This document shows positions 1 to 14,521 of a stretch of DNA of 64,000 nt, one piece after another. Source of the stretch: Vespula vulgaris (lineage: Eukaryota; Arthropoda; Insecta; Hymenoptera; Vespidae); the NCBI RefSeq assembly GCF_905475345.1, contig NC_066590.1, positions 2,788,501-2,852,500 on the forward strand. Direction: 5' to 3'. Both the position numbers and the translations under genes were made by a program. The notes under the pieces were generated by a model. That model made no database searches, was not told the DNA's origin, and worked only from the letters and a program-made list of their open reading frames with translations. Positions within the stretch are counted from its first letter, which is position 1, and every line of letters begins with the position of its first letter.

Positions 1-2
1 CG

Positions 3-86
3 ATGAATAGCTGTATGAAAAATGAGCGCGAAACCCGACAGTGGATTAGTACTTCTTTTAAGGCGAAGGATCTGCGAACAAGGTAG
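3..86 (+). other. Left-edge short ORF, unknown
   Basis: Open for 27 codons from MNSCMKNERE to KAKDLRTR then TAG. The first 230 bp have higher complexity than neighbours and contain two related GTTTAAT(A/G)C(T/C)GGAT words about 75 bp apart. Not enough to call a gene. Confidence 0.12.
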
Positions 87-599
87 CTACTAAGAGAGGT
101 TTAATACTGGATCAGTGTCCTGTGAGTCTGTGGATTCTGGAACGTGCGTTAGGATAGAAAAGTTTAATGCCGGATTAGTAAAGTGGTGAAGGTAGAAAGA
201 AGCTGGAAATCGAGAAAAAGAAACTTGAAAGAAGTAGAAAAATGAAAAGAAAGAAAAAGAGAGAGAGAGAGAGAAAGAGAGACACAAAACTAAGTAATAT
301 ATACATACACACACACACATACGTACGTACATATATGGGTATTCTATATGGTGATCCGTGTGTGTGTGTGTGTGTGTGTGTGTATATTTTTTTTCTTTTG
401 CTCAGTATGTTGAGAAAACAATAGGCAAGTAGATTAAAGGAATTTATTATTGTAAGAAACGGTTGAAAATATTTTTTTTTCTTTCTTTTTCTTTCAACTA
501 CGAACACCCACTCGTATGTATATACGTTTCTCGATTTGATTTGACACTAGTAGTAGAGAAACTCGTAGAATTACGGTTAGATACAAATTGGATTGCTAG

Positions 600-600
<1 letters not shown>

Positions 601-638
<38 letters not shown>

Positions 639-680
639 TCTCTCTCTCTTTCTCTTTCTCTCTCTCTTTTTCTCTCTTAG
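601..680. repeat. CT-rich microsatellite
   Basis: Interrupted (TC)n with TTTCTC variants. Confidence 0.9.
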
Positions 681-1093
681 CTCTTTCGAGAAATTAAGGA
701 AAAATACTTCGGGTGCGGTAGCTTTTACTATGATTACTTATGCGTTTATCTAAGTTTTCTGACAAGCATGTCTAATCGAAATTTAATGCTTTAATGATTA
801 GAATGGGTTTTATAATCGAGTTTTTATAGCCGAGACTTATTTTTAATTTATTTAAAATAAAAGATTGAAAGTGTTAATCTTTCGAAATATATTTTTTGAT
901 CGATTTTTATTTATATTAAATACGTTTTTATTATACGTTTTATATAGGGATTGGATGTAGAAATTTAATATTTTGAAATGTTTGGAGAGAGTAGGAGATA
1001 CATTTTTATTTAATCACGATCAATTTTTTTTTATTTTACATGGAATAAAAAATCAAAATATAATAATATTTTAAAATTTGTTAAAATATTTTT

Positions 1094-1124
<31 letters not shown>

Positions 1125-2047
1125 TTAGATAAATTTTTCTTTAATATATAGAACAGGAAATCTAAAGTTAACGTTTCTACGTTCATCGAGAATACATTTT
1201 TATTCGATACAACTCGATTTTTATCTTATATATATGCAAGACAAATTACTTGTAGATTTTATATCTTGCGTCTTAAAATTTATATCTTATAAAGAATTGG
1301 ATTCTTTTCGATGGAAGTTATTTCACGTGTCTTTTTATATTATCCCTACAATTTATGTTTATAAATATAGATATACGTGAATCTGTATGTATATATGTAT
1401 GTATATATGTATGCACGTATGTATATATGTATCTATGTACGAACTATTTTCGTGATTCCAGGTAGAAACACGTCACCAATGTCGTTGTATTGTCCCAACT
1501 ACGAGTTCGTTGATTACGTTGATACGAATTCTAGGCGTAGATTCGTAGCATAGGTCAGATTCACGACACTATTCGCATAGTAATCGCCTAGGAGTAATCA
1601 TAACTATCGAAGAGAAGAAGAGAATCCATCGCAATTCGTGACGACAGAGAAGGAAGAAGAAAAGGAGGTGGAGAAGGAGGAGGAGGAGGAGGAGGAGGAG
1701 AAATCAGAAAGAAGAAAGAAGAAAGTTCGAAGACACGAAAAAAGTTTAGAAAAATTTCATCGGAGTTGTGTTCGATATATGTAGGACATATTTACTCTGC
1801 TTTTATATAGGAGGTATGTACATATGTGTAGTATATCTAATGTTTTAATCTTTTAATGTCTAAACTTGATCGACGAGAAGTTCTTTTCGAGAGACCTTTT
1901 TTTTTCTTTCTTTCTTTCTTTCTTTATTTTTTTATTACACAAAAGCCTCGTGTATCGATCGAATGAACGATAAAATATGGACGTATAGGAAGTTGGGATA
2001 TTTTCATGGGAAAAGTAATTCGTAAGTTTTGATCCGAGATTCTTTTT

Positions 2048-2079
<32 letters not shown>

Positions 2080-5000
2080 TTTTTTTCTTCTTCTTCTTAA
2101 TTTCTTTTCAATTTCGCTCATAAAATATATTCAACGGATGACCCGAGTAACTTTATCGACGGCTCAATTTCTGATACTTAAAAATTTATTTTTTGACGTA
2201 TAAAAATATCGATCGACCGAACGATCAAATATAGATGCATACAGTATCCGAATATTATTTTCATGAAAAAAATTGTTGATCGCTTTTCGTTTAATTTTCT
2301 TCTTTCTTTTTTCATTACTTTTCTTTTTCCTTAATTCTTACTCGTAAAATAAATTAGTAAGGTTTTAGTAATACACTTTTATCGCAAAAGTAACGAAGAT
2401 ATATCGAATATGTACTCGAATTAAATGAAACACTTCGTAGGGTTGACGATAAAGATTATTTTTAAACGGTTTGGATAAAAAGAAGGTGAGAATGAGGAGA
2501 TGGAAAGATTCTCGATCCTTATTAAAAACGACATAAGAAGACGAGATTCGAAAATTCAACATTCTGAGCGTTTATAAATTTCGTGATATTGAAATCTTCG
2601 AACGGATTTCGTTGCAACCACCTGTAGGATCGTCAAATTATTCTGACTATACGCAACGTCAAAACGTCCTTCTCATATTCGTATTGAAAAATATTTCACA
2701 ATCGAAAAGAGAGAAAGGAGTTGGCGTTCAACGGGAGATCTTCGACGGGAGAAAAAAAAAAGAGCAGACAAAAAAAAAGTCAAATCGTTCGTAGTCGCTT
2801 TACTTTTTTCTTTTTGTTTTTTAATTTTTATCTTTATTTTTTTCCTTTTTGCTATTAAAATATCTTCGAAAAGACGAAAATCATGGTAGTGGCATCGACG
2901 TTAATTAAATTAAATTAATATCGTCGAATTGTAATTTGAATGTTGAATTAGAATTATGAATTAATTACTATCTGCATTTATGAGGGATTTTAACAAAATT
3001 AGAAATTCGACCGATCCAAGTAGGTGTTTATAGAGAAACTAAAGTACTGGGAGATATAGAGAAATATATATATATATATAAAGAGAGATAGAGAGGGAGA
3101 GAGAGAGAGAGAGATAGAGGGAAACTTGTTCTATGAATGTCAATTATTCAAAAGGTATCTCCTCGAGGTACAACTTTCCTTTACGAATGTGCACTACTTA
3201 GGAGATTCTACACTCCCTTAAATCGTTGTAAATTTAATCTTGATATTACACGCAATTGCTGACTACCCTTCTTAATATTGTACGCGGTTGGAACGTTGTC
3301 TATAGTTGTTTGCGTAACAATAGTTAAATGGCTAAATTGATGGAAATCATCTATTCGAGCTTATATCCCAAATAAAATTTGTCTATTACGAATGAGATAT
3401 CATGTAAAATATTTCTCGAGTAATCGAATTATTTCTTTCATTTCTTTTCTTTTCTTTTTTTTTTTTTTACTATTTTTTTGCCCCGAAAATGTCAGGATTT
3501 TTTTTTTTTTATTATTATTATTATTAACACGACCTTGATATTAACCGAATGAATTTTCCAACGGTCGAGTTATTTCTTTATTTTTTTTCTTTCTTTGTTC
3601 TTTTTCTTTCCTGTTTTTTTCGTAAAACTTTTTTCTGCACGTTTCTGCAGAGAAAATTTTGGGAAAGGTTGTACGTCATCGATAAAATGATAGTATCTAC
3701 ATTTTCTATATCTATTTAAATGGGAGAGAAAAAGGAAAGAACAAGAAATATCGAACGAAATCGAAATGTTACGTCGGTCGCAAACGATTCCTTATGACGT
3801 TAGAACTGTTCGCGTGTTGAAATCCTCTTTGATGTCACCACGAAAAGGTACGCATATCTATTCGCAGCACGATACTAATCACTTCCGTCTATCTTCCTAC
3901 GTGACTTTATATACATATGTAAGCATATATATATATATATATATGCTTGTATCATTACGCAGCAATCATATTTCATATTCTCGCTAGAATCAAATACGTT
4001 TCTGATATCACGAGACAGATGCATCTCTACTACATACATATACACAGATATATATATATGTGTGTGTACATATATGTTTCTAATCCTAAGAGATATATCA
4101 AGAAGATTATTCTCTTTGATAACGATCGTAACAATAGAAATCATTCTACCGGAAAAATGTAATATTTCCCAACGTTTCACACCGATAATCCTTTTCTAAA
4201 GCTCGTTCTTTTCTTTTACCATATTTTCTATCGATCAATCATAGTAAAAAAAAATAAAAAGTAAAAAAATAATTAGGACAGAAGGGTATTAATAAAAAAA
4301 AAGGAAAGAAAATACAAAGAAAGGGAGATTAAAAAATAGCAGGTTCGTTATCCCTTTTTTTATATTGAAAAAAAATTGAGATAATCTCCGACACCCCCTC
4401 CCTCCCAACCCTCCTTGCCTCCTCCCCTAGTCGAATCTATTATATATGTAGACTCGAGTAAATCGACGAATAATCGTCGATTCGTGTATACGGAACTACT
4501 CTGGCAGGTTCGTTAAGTGAAAACCGACGTAGAAATAAATTACTCTGGTTCTCTTGCGAAAGGAAAATAGAGAAAGAAAAAAAGAGAAAGAAAAAAAGAG
4601 AGAGGGAGATAGAGAGGAAGAGAGAGATCTTTATCTCTTGTAAACGTTTATCGAGTGTAGCACGTGCGTAAAGTCTATTAAAATAATTGTTTATACTTCT
4701 CGATTTCATTAAGTTTCTCATTTCAAAGCTTTCGCAAGATAAAGTAAGTGTACCAGTGATTAATTGTTTAATATAGGTTGACCTGTACAGAATTACCGAG
4801 CCATTTTCAAAAATCAGTTACTCTTTTACGAAACTTATCTATTGTTCTTTTTTTTCTTTTTTCTCTTTTTTTCAAAATCGTAAAGCTACGAACTTGGAAA
4901 CTTTTTATAACTCGATACTATTTCCTATAATTCGTGCAGTCACGATCCTGTATAATTTATCCAATTTACATGTCTTTAGAAGATATATATGTAAATATGT

Positions 5001-5149
5001 ATTTAATACTCGTGTTTCTTCGAAATACATTTAATTTATCGAAATAAATTTAATTAAAACGAAATATATATATATATATATATACATGTATATGCATAGA
5101 CTATATATTATATTTAATTATATACATACATACATATGTATATATATAG

Positions 5150-5180
<31 letters not shown>

Positions 5181-5719
5181 TTAGATACACGTGTTCATTA
5201 AATACATTTAAATACGACGAGATTTAGTCTCTTTCTTTCTTTCTCTCTCTCTCTCTCTTTTTCTCTTTCTTTATTTTCCTCTCTTTCTCTTTGTAAGTGA
5301 AAGAAAAGGGTGAGTCGACCGAGAGAGGCCATTGTTTTAAGCATTGTTTCGTGAAGAGTGTATGAGACAAAATGGATGCCGATGAGGAAGGGAGGAAGGT
5401 GATGGAGACAGGGTGAACAAGGGTGGGGAAAATGGTGGACGATGTCGTCATGGCTCGTTGTGGCGTTTTCGCGTCATTAAATCGTCGGAGCGTGCGGTAT
5501 CGTTGAGTGGCTCGCATTGACGCCAAGAAGAAGAGGTTTTACAGAGAAAAGACTAGACCCTCTGGCCCTACCTCCATTTTCCTTTTCCTTCTCCTTCTCC
5601 TTTTCCTTTTCCTCCATCTCTCTTCTCCCTTCTCCTCATCCTTTTGTACGCCTTCAACTTCCAACGCGTCCAAGGAAATATCGATTTGCCCTTTTTCCCG
5701 CCCCTATTTCTTTTTTGCT

Positions 5720-5756
5720 CATTTTTCTCTCTCCCTCTCTTTCTATCTCTGCCTCC

Positions 5757-5799
<43 letters not shown>

Positions 5800-5840
5800 C
5801 CTCTCTCTCTCTATCACTCTCACACTCTCACTCTCTCTGT
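5720..5840. repeat. Imperfect (CT)n microsatellite
   Basis: About 120 bp of CT repeats with CCCT, TATC and CACT interruptions. Confidence 0.9.
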
Positions 5841-7587
5841 GTGCGTTTGTCTCGTCTTATATTTTATCTTTTCTCTTTTCTCTTTCTTTTTCTTTTTCTT
5901 CTTCTCTTGTTATTTTTTGTCCGAAGTTATGCGAAACGTTTTATCTACCAACATATTCGTTCTAATTAATTTTCGAGTGATGATTTAATAGAGACGTTAA
6001 TTGGCTATCGTTAATACTCGTTAAGGGTTGTAGGACTTACGAATATGAATTTTCTTTATTTATTTTCTTATTATTTCCTCGAAGATATTTTTTTTATTAT
6101 CTTCCCTTCTTCTTCTTCTTCTTCTTCCCTTTTCTCTTTTCTCTTTTCTCTTTTCTTTTTTCTTTTTTCAAATAGCGTTGTAGCGTCTTTCATACCGGTT
6201 TTCTTTTTCCTTTCTTCGTTCAGGCACGCGAAATGTATTATATATATAATATAATATTAGAGATTAATTTGTCGCGTAATATTTGTTAAAGGAGACGTAA
6301 TATTTACTCGTCGATCTTTAGTTTTGTTTAAAGCAAGAATATTTTTAATAGACATTTCTATTATTTCGTATATGAGATATACGTGTGTGAGTGTTCGTGT
6401 TTGTGTTTGTACCTATCTTTTATTTGTCAAAATCTTTAACGATTAATATTCAAGTGATATTAAATAAAAGACGCATTAATTACTGCTTATAAAGTTTTCT
6501 ACTTAGTATTTTTTTTCTTTTCTCTTTTTTTTTTCTTCTTTTTCTTCTCGAGTCCAAAAAAATTAATGATGGATTTCCACTGAGGATAGCGGATTATTAA
6601 AAAAAAAGTGTTAAAATAATTGAAATGAATATGTGAAAAAAATATGTCGATTGGTTTAATAAAATCCGTAAATTGCCAACCATAAAATATTTATATATAC
6701 ATATGTGGATGCATACATATGTATCTAGATATCTACATATGTATGTACGCCCGTAGCTTTCCATATTTAATCCGATTACAGGCAAAAGGACGTGATACTC
6801 GTCGTGCAACGTTAAACTGACGAACGTAAATATTCTAAATAATATTTTTATCTTTTTTTTTTTTATATTTTTTTCTTTTCTCTCTCTCTCTCTCTCTCTT
6901 GTTCTCTCCGTATCTCTCTCTTTTTCTTTTCAATCCTTTAATGACTCTAAAAATACTCCAACGGACTTACTACGAGTAGCCGACACCAGCTAAATCTTTT
7001 TTTTTTTTTTTACCATCTTTTTTGTTCGCAATGATAAAAAGAAAGAGAGTGCGAGAAGAGAAAAGATGGAAAAGAGAAGAGATTACGGATTTGTTAAGAA
7101 GGAAATGATAAAAGAAGAAGAATAAGAAGATAAAAAGAAAGAAAGAAAGAAAGAAAGAAAAGGGAAACTCTCAGAGAGAAAATAAATATTCTAACGTTAA
7201 ATCCGGATGAAAGTATGTTAATTCCGTGCGAAATCAAGGTGATTCATGAATACGTATAAACTAGAGCAAGTCAAAAAAGAAAAGAAAAAAAAAGAAAAAA
7301 GAAGGATAAAGAAGAAAAAAATGAACAAAATAAAATAAAATAAAACATCAAAAAAGAGAGAGAAAAAGAGCAATTTAAATTCGTCGATTCCTTTTAATAC
7401 ATAGTCTTAAAGTGAGACGAGACGAGACGAGACGGTAAGAGATCGAGTGAGTGAGTAAAAGAGAGAAAGAGAGAGAGAGTGGGTTGTAAAGGTGGGTGTT
7501 GCGAAGCCAACAGTGGATCAACTTGTTTCTCGTCGGAAAACTAAGCTCTAACGAGATGCAATTAGTTCGTAAACAGGTCGCTACCTG

Positions 7588-7645
7588 TCGTAGTCGTAAT
7601 CGTAGTCGTAGTCGTAATAGTCGTAGTCGTAGTCGTAGTCGTCGT
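7588..7645. repeat. (TCGTAG)n minisatellite-like tract
   Basis: About nine imperfect copies of TCGTAG/TCGTAA. Read as protein it gives an RS-like run; judged non-coding. Confidence 0.85.
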
Positions 7646-7813
7646 TTTTCCTTCGTAGAAAATGCAGAGAGTCGCGGGTATATTTGCGATCCTCGAACGA
7701 TCTCGTAAAACTTCGGTACTTTATCGTCATTCCTTACTAATTAACGCGTCATGAAATTTATTCAGAATTTACGTGATACGCGTGGAATTAAAGCTATACG
7801 CTGCATTCGACAT

Positions 7814-7851
<38 letters not shown>

Positions 7852-8020
7852 TATTTTTGATTTCTCATTTCTTATTCTTGCGTTTTAATTTTGATTTCGT
7901 TTTGTTTTATTTTATTTCATTCTGTAACTTTTTATTGGAAAGAAAACAAACACGGACGATCTCTATTTTCATTCACGTTTATTATGTTTTCTTCGTCACT
8001 CTTTTTCCTTTTTTGTTATT

Positions 8021-8051
<31 letters not shown>

Positions 8052-8761
8052 TTATTATTATTTGTTTGTTTTTTATTTTTCTCTATCTCCGACGGTCAAC
8101 GACAAAGCCGCGCTACGTCCTATATTTGATTTCTTTTTTTGGGAATTTTATTTTCATTTTTCATTTTTTTATTTTCTCTCTCTTTTTTTTTTTATTTTTT
8201 TTTATATTTGGTTTACTTTATTTATTTATTTATTTTTTTATTGGAAAGGCAAACAAATACGAGACAATTTCGTATATGAGTTTAATAAGATTTTGTGTTT
8301 TAACGGAATAATGTCGAGCAAGAGATTCGCTCTAGGAAGAAGTAGATTATAAGCATTTCTCTGTATTTTTATTCACGTTTATTTGGTTTGTTTCTTTTTT
8401 CTCTTCTTTCTCCGTGCAACGTTCAGGGACACTTTTCTGGCTTTCTGGTTACAAAGTTAAATGAAAAAGTTCACATGCATACGAGGATAGAAAACGAGCC
8501 GGTTAAAAGAGACTACCGTGCGTTGAGAAACACGATATCTCTACGTGTGAAATACACTCTGTCTATATACATACACGTACGTACGTACGTACGTACATAC
8601 TTGTCTATGTGTGTATGTGTGTAATATACATATATAGATATATTTATATATATAAATATATTAGAACGTGGAAAATGTTTCTCGAGTTAAAGTGCATCCG
8701 AATAATTAATAGCATTCAATACGACATTATTTTTAAAGAAGAAAACCGTATCTTATAACAC

Positions 8762-8795
<34 letters not shown>

Positions 8796-10030
8796 TTGTC
8801 TAATCTAGTCACGAATATTTCAACTCAAAAAGTAGTCTTAAATCTCTAATATTAAAAATAAAATACTGGCGAGTTTTCGTTTCCAATTTACATATATAGA
8901 TATTTCACGAAAGGGTCGACATAAATCTTAAAATTGTACGATAAAAATTTTACGAAAGAAATTTCCCGATCATTTTTTTCTTTTCTTTTTCTTTTTTTTT
9001 TTTCTTTTCCCTCTTTTTCTTCTGTGCGTTATGCGTACATAAGTTACACCATATCCATATCCATATGTGATATGGCAGATACATATTTATAAATCTATAT
9101 CACTCCAGGGAATATATAGAAAACGGAAAAGGTTCGCCTCTAATACGTTTTCTCTTTCCCTTTTATAGCCAATTATCCCAAATCCACTCGGCAGAACGTT
9201 ACATGAGAAAGTGATTTAGTATTTTATCCGTAAAATATCTAACGTTTTGTCTGATAAAATTATTTCACGTGACATATCCATCGATGTATGATTATATATT
9301 GAGATTGAATAATATATTGTCGTTCATCCGTCCTCTCTCTTTTTATCTATCTATCTATCCATCTCTTGCATTTAAAGGGATCGTACAATGAATTTCCATT
9401 GGATTATTCCGAGAATAATACAGATTGAATAAAAAAAGAAGTTCGTAGATGATTTTAAAAATAAATGATCCTCTTTCTTGTGCTTTTTATTATGCTCATA
9501 GTTAGACCTGTAATTTTACGAGCGATTCTCGGCGGAGTTTCACCAAAAAAAAAAGGAAAAAAAAAATTGCTTAAAAAAATCATAAAAACGAGTAATTCAT
9601 TTTTAAAATCGTCTAAGAAGTTTGAGCCCGTCTCTATATCTCTCTCGTAGTTATTAAAAAAAAAAAAAAAAAAAATACTCTCATTCCGTAGTAATTATTA
9701 TGAAAACGTCGTATCGTTTTTTTATTCGAGGAAAGCATATAATGATATTCATATTAGATTATTATATTAACGATGGTATATATTTCTCGTTATTATTAAA
9801 AAAATAAAATACAAAATAAAAAATATGAAAAAAAAGAAAAAGGGAGAAAAAATACTCTCATTTTCGATGAATTATTACACCGGAATTTATTTGTTTTTTT
9901 TTTTTTTTTTTTCCGTAAATGATCGTATGCAATTTTCATAAAATCACCGTGATGATATTTATGGGGATTGTCTCATTTGTATCTTTTTCTAACGTCTAAT
10001 CCCATAAGAGTGCGGTGAGAGTGATCTCTC

Positions 10031-10062
<32 letters not shown>

Positions 10063-10430
10063 TAGAAAAGCAAGACGCCTTTATACCAAAATTACATTTG
10101 CCTCTATCGTTCTGGAGAGAAATTCGCGTTCGCGTCAGCTATTTCTCAAAGTAATTTTCATGACGTTATTCGGGTCAAAGGACGTATTTCGTGTCGACAC
10201 ACCGAGCATCGTGTAGACGACAGTAATCGACGTTCCTGCACCGCTCGGAAGATACAACGCGTTGGCATTAGACGAGATACGCGTACACTCACACATATGT
10301 ATATATATATATAAAGCTTCGTTTTACGTTTCTGCAAAAATAGAAGAGATGCTGTTCGTGTCGAGAAAAAGCGTTGTTGCCCTCAACGAGCTTTAATCAG
10401 AGTCTTTTCCGAGCAGCCTCGTAACACTCC

Positions 10431-10611
10431 TAAAACACCATTAGAATTTCTCGAGAAAACTCTTGCTTAAACTCTGTGTGTGTGTGTGTGTGTGTGTATG
10501 TGTGTGTGTATGCACATACATATATACATAGATACATACATACACATACATAGTTTGAGCAAGAGTTATAATATATATGTGTGTGATGTGTGTGTGTGTT
10601 TGTATATATAA

Positions 10612-10662
<51 letters not shown>

Positions 10663-13527
10663 TACATATATAATATATGTTCAAAGTAAAGATAGAGAGG
10701 GAGAGGGAGAGGGAGAGGGAGAGGGAGAGAGAGAAAGAGAGAGAGAGAAAGTTTACTATGGTAGGAATTTCAGTTGGAATTCTATATCGTCGCGTTCTCT
10801 CCTGTTTATCGAGATTCCTTCTTGATTCCTCCATAGATTTCGTTAATGTTAGAATCTGTGCATACTTGTATTTGCCAACATTAATGTTAGTCTTTCGATA
10901 CGTGATTGAAATAATTTTAAGAGAATGATAATATTATAGATACATTTAGTTAAGTCAATTAAAATTTCGAAAGTTTAATTTAATGTGTATATGCAAAATA
11001 CAATTCGAATATATATATATATATTAACTCCTATATATTTACAAATATTCTATCCTTTGATATCATATTCCATGAATATTCTATTTCAATATAATTTCCT
11101 TCCTACCTTTCGTCTTATTCTTTTATAAGGAATAAACATTTTACTCAAATGAAATTAACTTGATTAAATAAAAGGAGAAGTACCAGTAATGAAGGAACAA
11201 GAATTTATCGTTTAATTAAAATTAAAATCGCTCATGCATTCGTACCTTTACAATTTAATTTGTGACTATATTTCCATTGCGAATATCCTACGTGGGAGTG
11301 AAAGAATCTATTGCTCTTTTTTTTTCTGTTACTCTCTCTCCCTCTCTCCTCCTCCCTCTCTCTTAGACTTTTTATTAATAATTTAACAATCATTTTTTAA
11401 AAAAGTTGTAAGGTTTTTGTAGTTTCGCGGTCACGAAAAAAAAAGGACATTAATCCGAGAAAATGTAGAAAAAAAAGAAGCGACAGATTTTCGATTTTTT
11501 TTTTTTGGGAGGGGGGAATATTCAGTCCATCCCTAGAGACTTAATCTCTCCTCCCTTTGTGATTTTTAGCTCACCCTCTAGACTTCGTGTCCCTGGCAAA
11601 TTTTATTCCATCCTTAGGGAATATCATAGCTAACCCCTAAGTACTTGTTAACCCACCCTTTATTTACTTCTTAGCAATTTTTTTTTTTCCTTTGTAATAA
11701 AAAGCGCATACACGTACGATCGATAATAATTGCAATATTTCCGATAACGATGGCAAGTGTTAGTGAATTAATTGATTTATTGACAATTGTTCGATCTATT
11801 TTTAAGAGATATCATCCCCTTTGTCCTTCACTCGTTAGAGTTTGTTTGTATAAGTAAATCATATCAAATCGTTCTTTCCCAGAGAGAAGTTCGAAATTTG
11901 TCGAGAAATTTGAAAAACCTTTGGTATTATCAAAAGAGAGAAAGAGAGAGAGAGATCCAATTAACAGTATCCACTAATTAACCGTTGTCAACATCCCTGA
12001 TGAACCTTTTTGCATAAACGGCTCATCCCTTTTTTTACGCTTGTACAACCTTTATTTTTCTCTGTAATTTTTTCCTCTCTCTCTTTTTCTTTTTCTTTTT
12101 TCTTTTTTCTTTTTCTAACACATACACAAGTTGATGTTATTTTTTGTGTGTCTCATACGCTCTTTTGTTAATAACGTCAAAGAAAAGATTGGGAAAAAAG
12201 TATTCCACGTCATTTAACGATCGTAAAACTCATAATTACGTATATACGTTGGTGGTATTTACAATGAAACACCAAGGATATTGTTCTGTTCTTTTCTTTT
12301 TCGATTATTTTTTCTTTTCCTTTCATTTTTTGTTTCTTTCTTTCTTTTCGTTTCCCTTTGGACGTGGGAAGAAAAAAGTACATGTATTTCTAACTCATAA
12401 AATATCTATATCACATAAAATCGGTACGTCTCTTTTTAGACACCCTTAATAAAGACATACATAAATGCATGTATCATATTGGTATAAACATTTTGGAAGT
12501 GTCTTTAAAACGAGATTAAAAATCTCTCGACTAAATATCATTTTATCGTCGAAATAAAATTTTGAAATTTTTTATCTCTCCCTATTTGTTTATCCACCCT
12601 TGTCTCCAACCCTCCCCCAATCCACCCCTATTCCCTTTCGACTCTCTTTTACTATCATCTTCGTGTCCGGTTCGATCGAAAATTGTGAAATAACTCGGAG
12701 AAAAAAAAAATGTAGAAACATTGTATTCTCCTCCGGTCGGTAGAGTGATCGAATCATCCAGGGTGCATTGGAAATGTGGGCGCGAAAAAAAAAATTGGCA
12801 GGAAAAAGAAAAATGAAAAAAGAAAACCGTGTACGTAACGAACGTGCGAAATTGAGCGTGCGGAAACAATGGGAAATTTGAAAAAGCACGAAATGAAAAG
12901 ATGAAAATGTTGATGGTGTATACCATGGAGAAAAAGAGAGAAAAAGAAAGAGAGAGCAATGAGGGATAGGGGATATAGGAAAATGGTGATTTGGTAATCT
13001 TCTAAAAGCTTATGATCGAGTCTCTTCCTCTTATTTCTTTCCTCCTTTTCTTCCTGTTTCCTATTTTCCTCCCTTCGTTAAACAATATTACGGATATGAA
13101 ATGTACTTCGTTAGCTTGTTTTGTGGAAAAATAAAAATAATATGGGTAAACTTGTTAGGATTTCACCCAAGCAATTTCATCATTTTCGACAGAAACCGGA
13201 CATTTTATTCTCTTGGCAAATATACCTGATACACGTGTCCACGAATACATATATACATGTATACATAGATCGTTTCATTGCAAATCGAGCTTTATTATTG
13301 TGCTCCTGATGGAAGAAAAATCGTTCCGAGTATTTTTAAATATTGCATTTGGTACGTTGAATAAATATTCAGTATTTATTATAATATGTAAATGATGCTT
13401 GATTATTTACGGTTATTATATTTGATATTTATATATACCGACTCTAGTAATTTAAAAAAGAAAAGAAAAATACTTAGCAATGACATACATATTGATCAAA
13501 TAAATAAAAAGTTATACATACATATAA

Positions 13528-13575
<48 letters not shown>

Positions 13576-14488
13576 TATGTATGTATATGTATACATACAT
13601 ACGTGGTAAATAATTAAAAAAAAATATTTTTCAAATTCGAAACTTCTCAAACGCTAATATATTACGTTTGTATATACGTAGAATTATTCTCGAGTTATTT
13701 TAAAAATCAATTACTCTTCCCAAATCCTTTAGAAGAAATTTTATCCGCGAAAATGAAAATAAACAATTACGTGATTATAATTGCGAATATTGAAAGATTC
13801 TCGAGAAGGTTTAATACTCCTTTTTATAAAATCACTTAAAAGAAAAATATCGATCGCTTTTGGTCCACCCTCTTTATAAACGACATTTTATATACACCGG
13901 GTCTTCGTGCAGAGTAGAATATCTGTTTAATTTAAATAAACAGAGAAGTTCACGTTAAAAGAATAAAATATTCATCGTTATAGTCTCTTCCGTGGAAGAT
14001 TCCAACGATTGACCAAAGAGCAAAGAAGAAACGAGGTCGACGATGACGACGATGACGACGACGAGAAATTCCTTGTTGAATCTTACAAGAGAGAAAAGGA
14101 GACCAATGTAAAAAGGTAGAGGAGAAGTATACAGGGTAGTCGTGACGGGGTTAGGTCGTAGGAAAGGGTAGTTTTCTCCCTACTTTCGCCATTAGTTTTT
14201 CCCTCGATAGACCTTGTACGCGAATGGAATAACCGAGTCGGTGACTGCTACTGCTGTTGCTCTTGCTATTGCTATTGCTGTTGCTATAGCCTTTGGTTAA
14301 ACACACACACATACACACACACTTTTGTAAACGATAATTAAATTGGATGAGGACTCTTGATGGCCACTTTCTCTTCTTGGTATATAGAAAAGTTTGCGCG
14401 TTAAAAACTCACGTGTGCGAGAATAAAAATTGTTCATCTTTTTACTTCTTTTCTTTCTTTTTATTTTTTATTGTTTTCTCTCTCTCTT

Positions 14489-14521
<33 letters not shown>

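Larger units (their letters stand above)
1..5220. other. Non-coding, presumed left part of the long cyclase intron
   Basis: AT-rich filler with (GT)n 358-383, CT-rich tract 601-680, (GGA)n 1663-1700, (CTTT)n 2041-2085, a decayed tandem pair at 1945-2300 and (TA)n tracts near 3068, 3929, 5065 and 5158. No coding exon recognised on either strand. Confidence 0.6.
5221..10430. other. Non-coding, presumed cyclase intron
   Basis: A GC-richer block at 5290-5580 precedes a large CT tract (5720-5840). Further right are (GAGAC)n 7413-7434, (TCGTAG)n 7588-7645, (TTA)n 8016-8062, the self-complementary (GTAC)n 8576-8597 and (TAA)n 8762-8795. A higher-complexity patch at 10110-10300 may be a regulatory element. 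No exon found. Confidence 0.55.

Noticed and set aside
7496..7708. Arg/Ser-rich ORF resembling an SR-protein domain
   Set aside because: The RSRSR run is the (TCGTAG)n repeat; there is no RNA-binding domain nearby.
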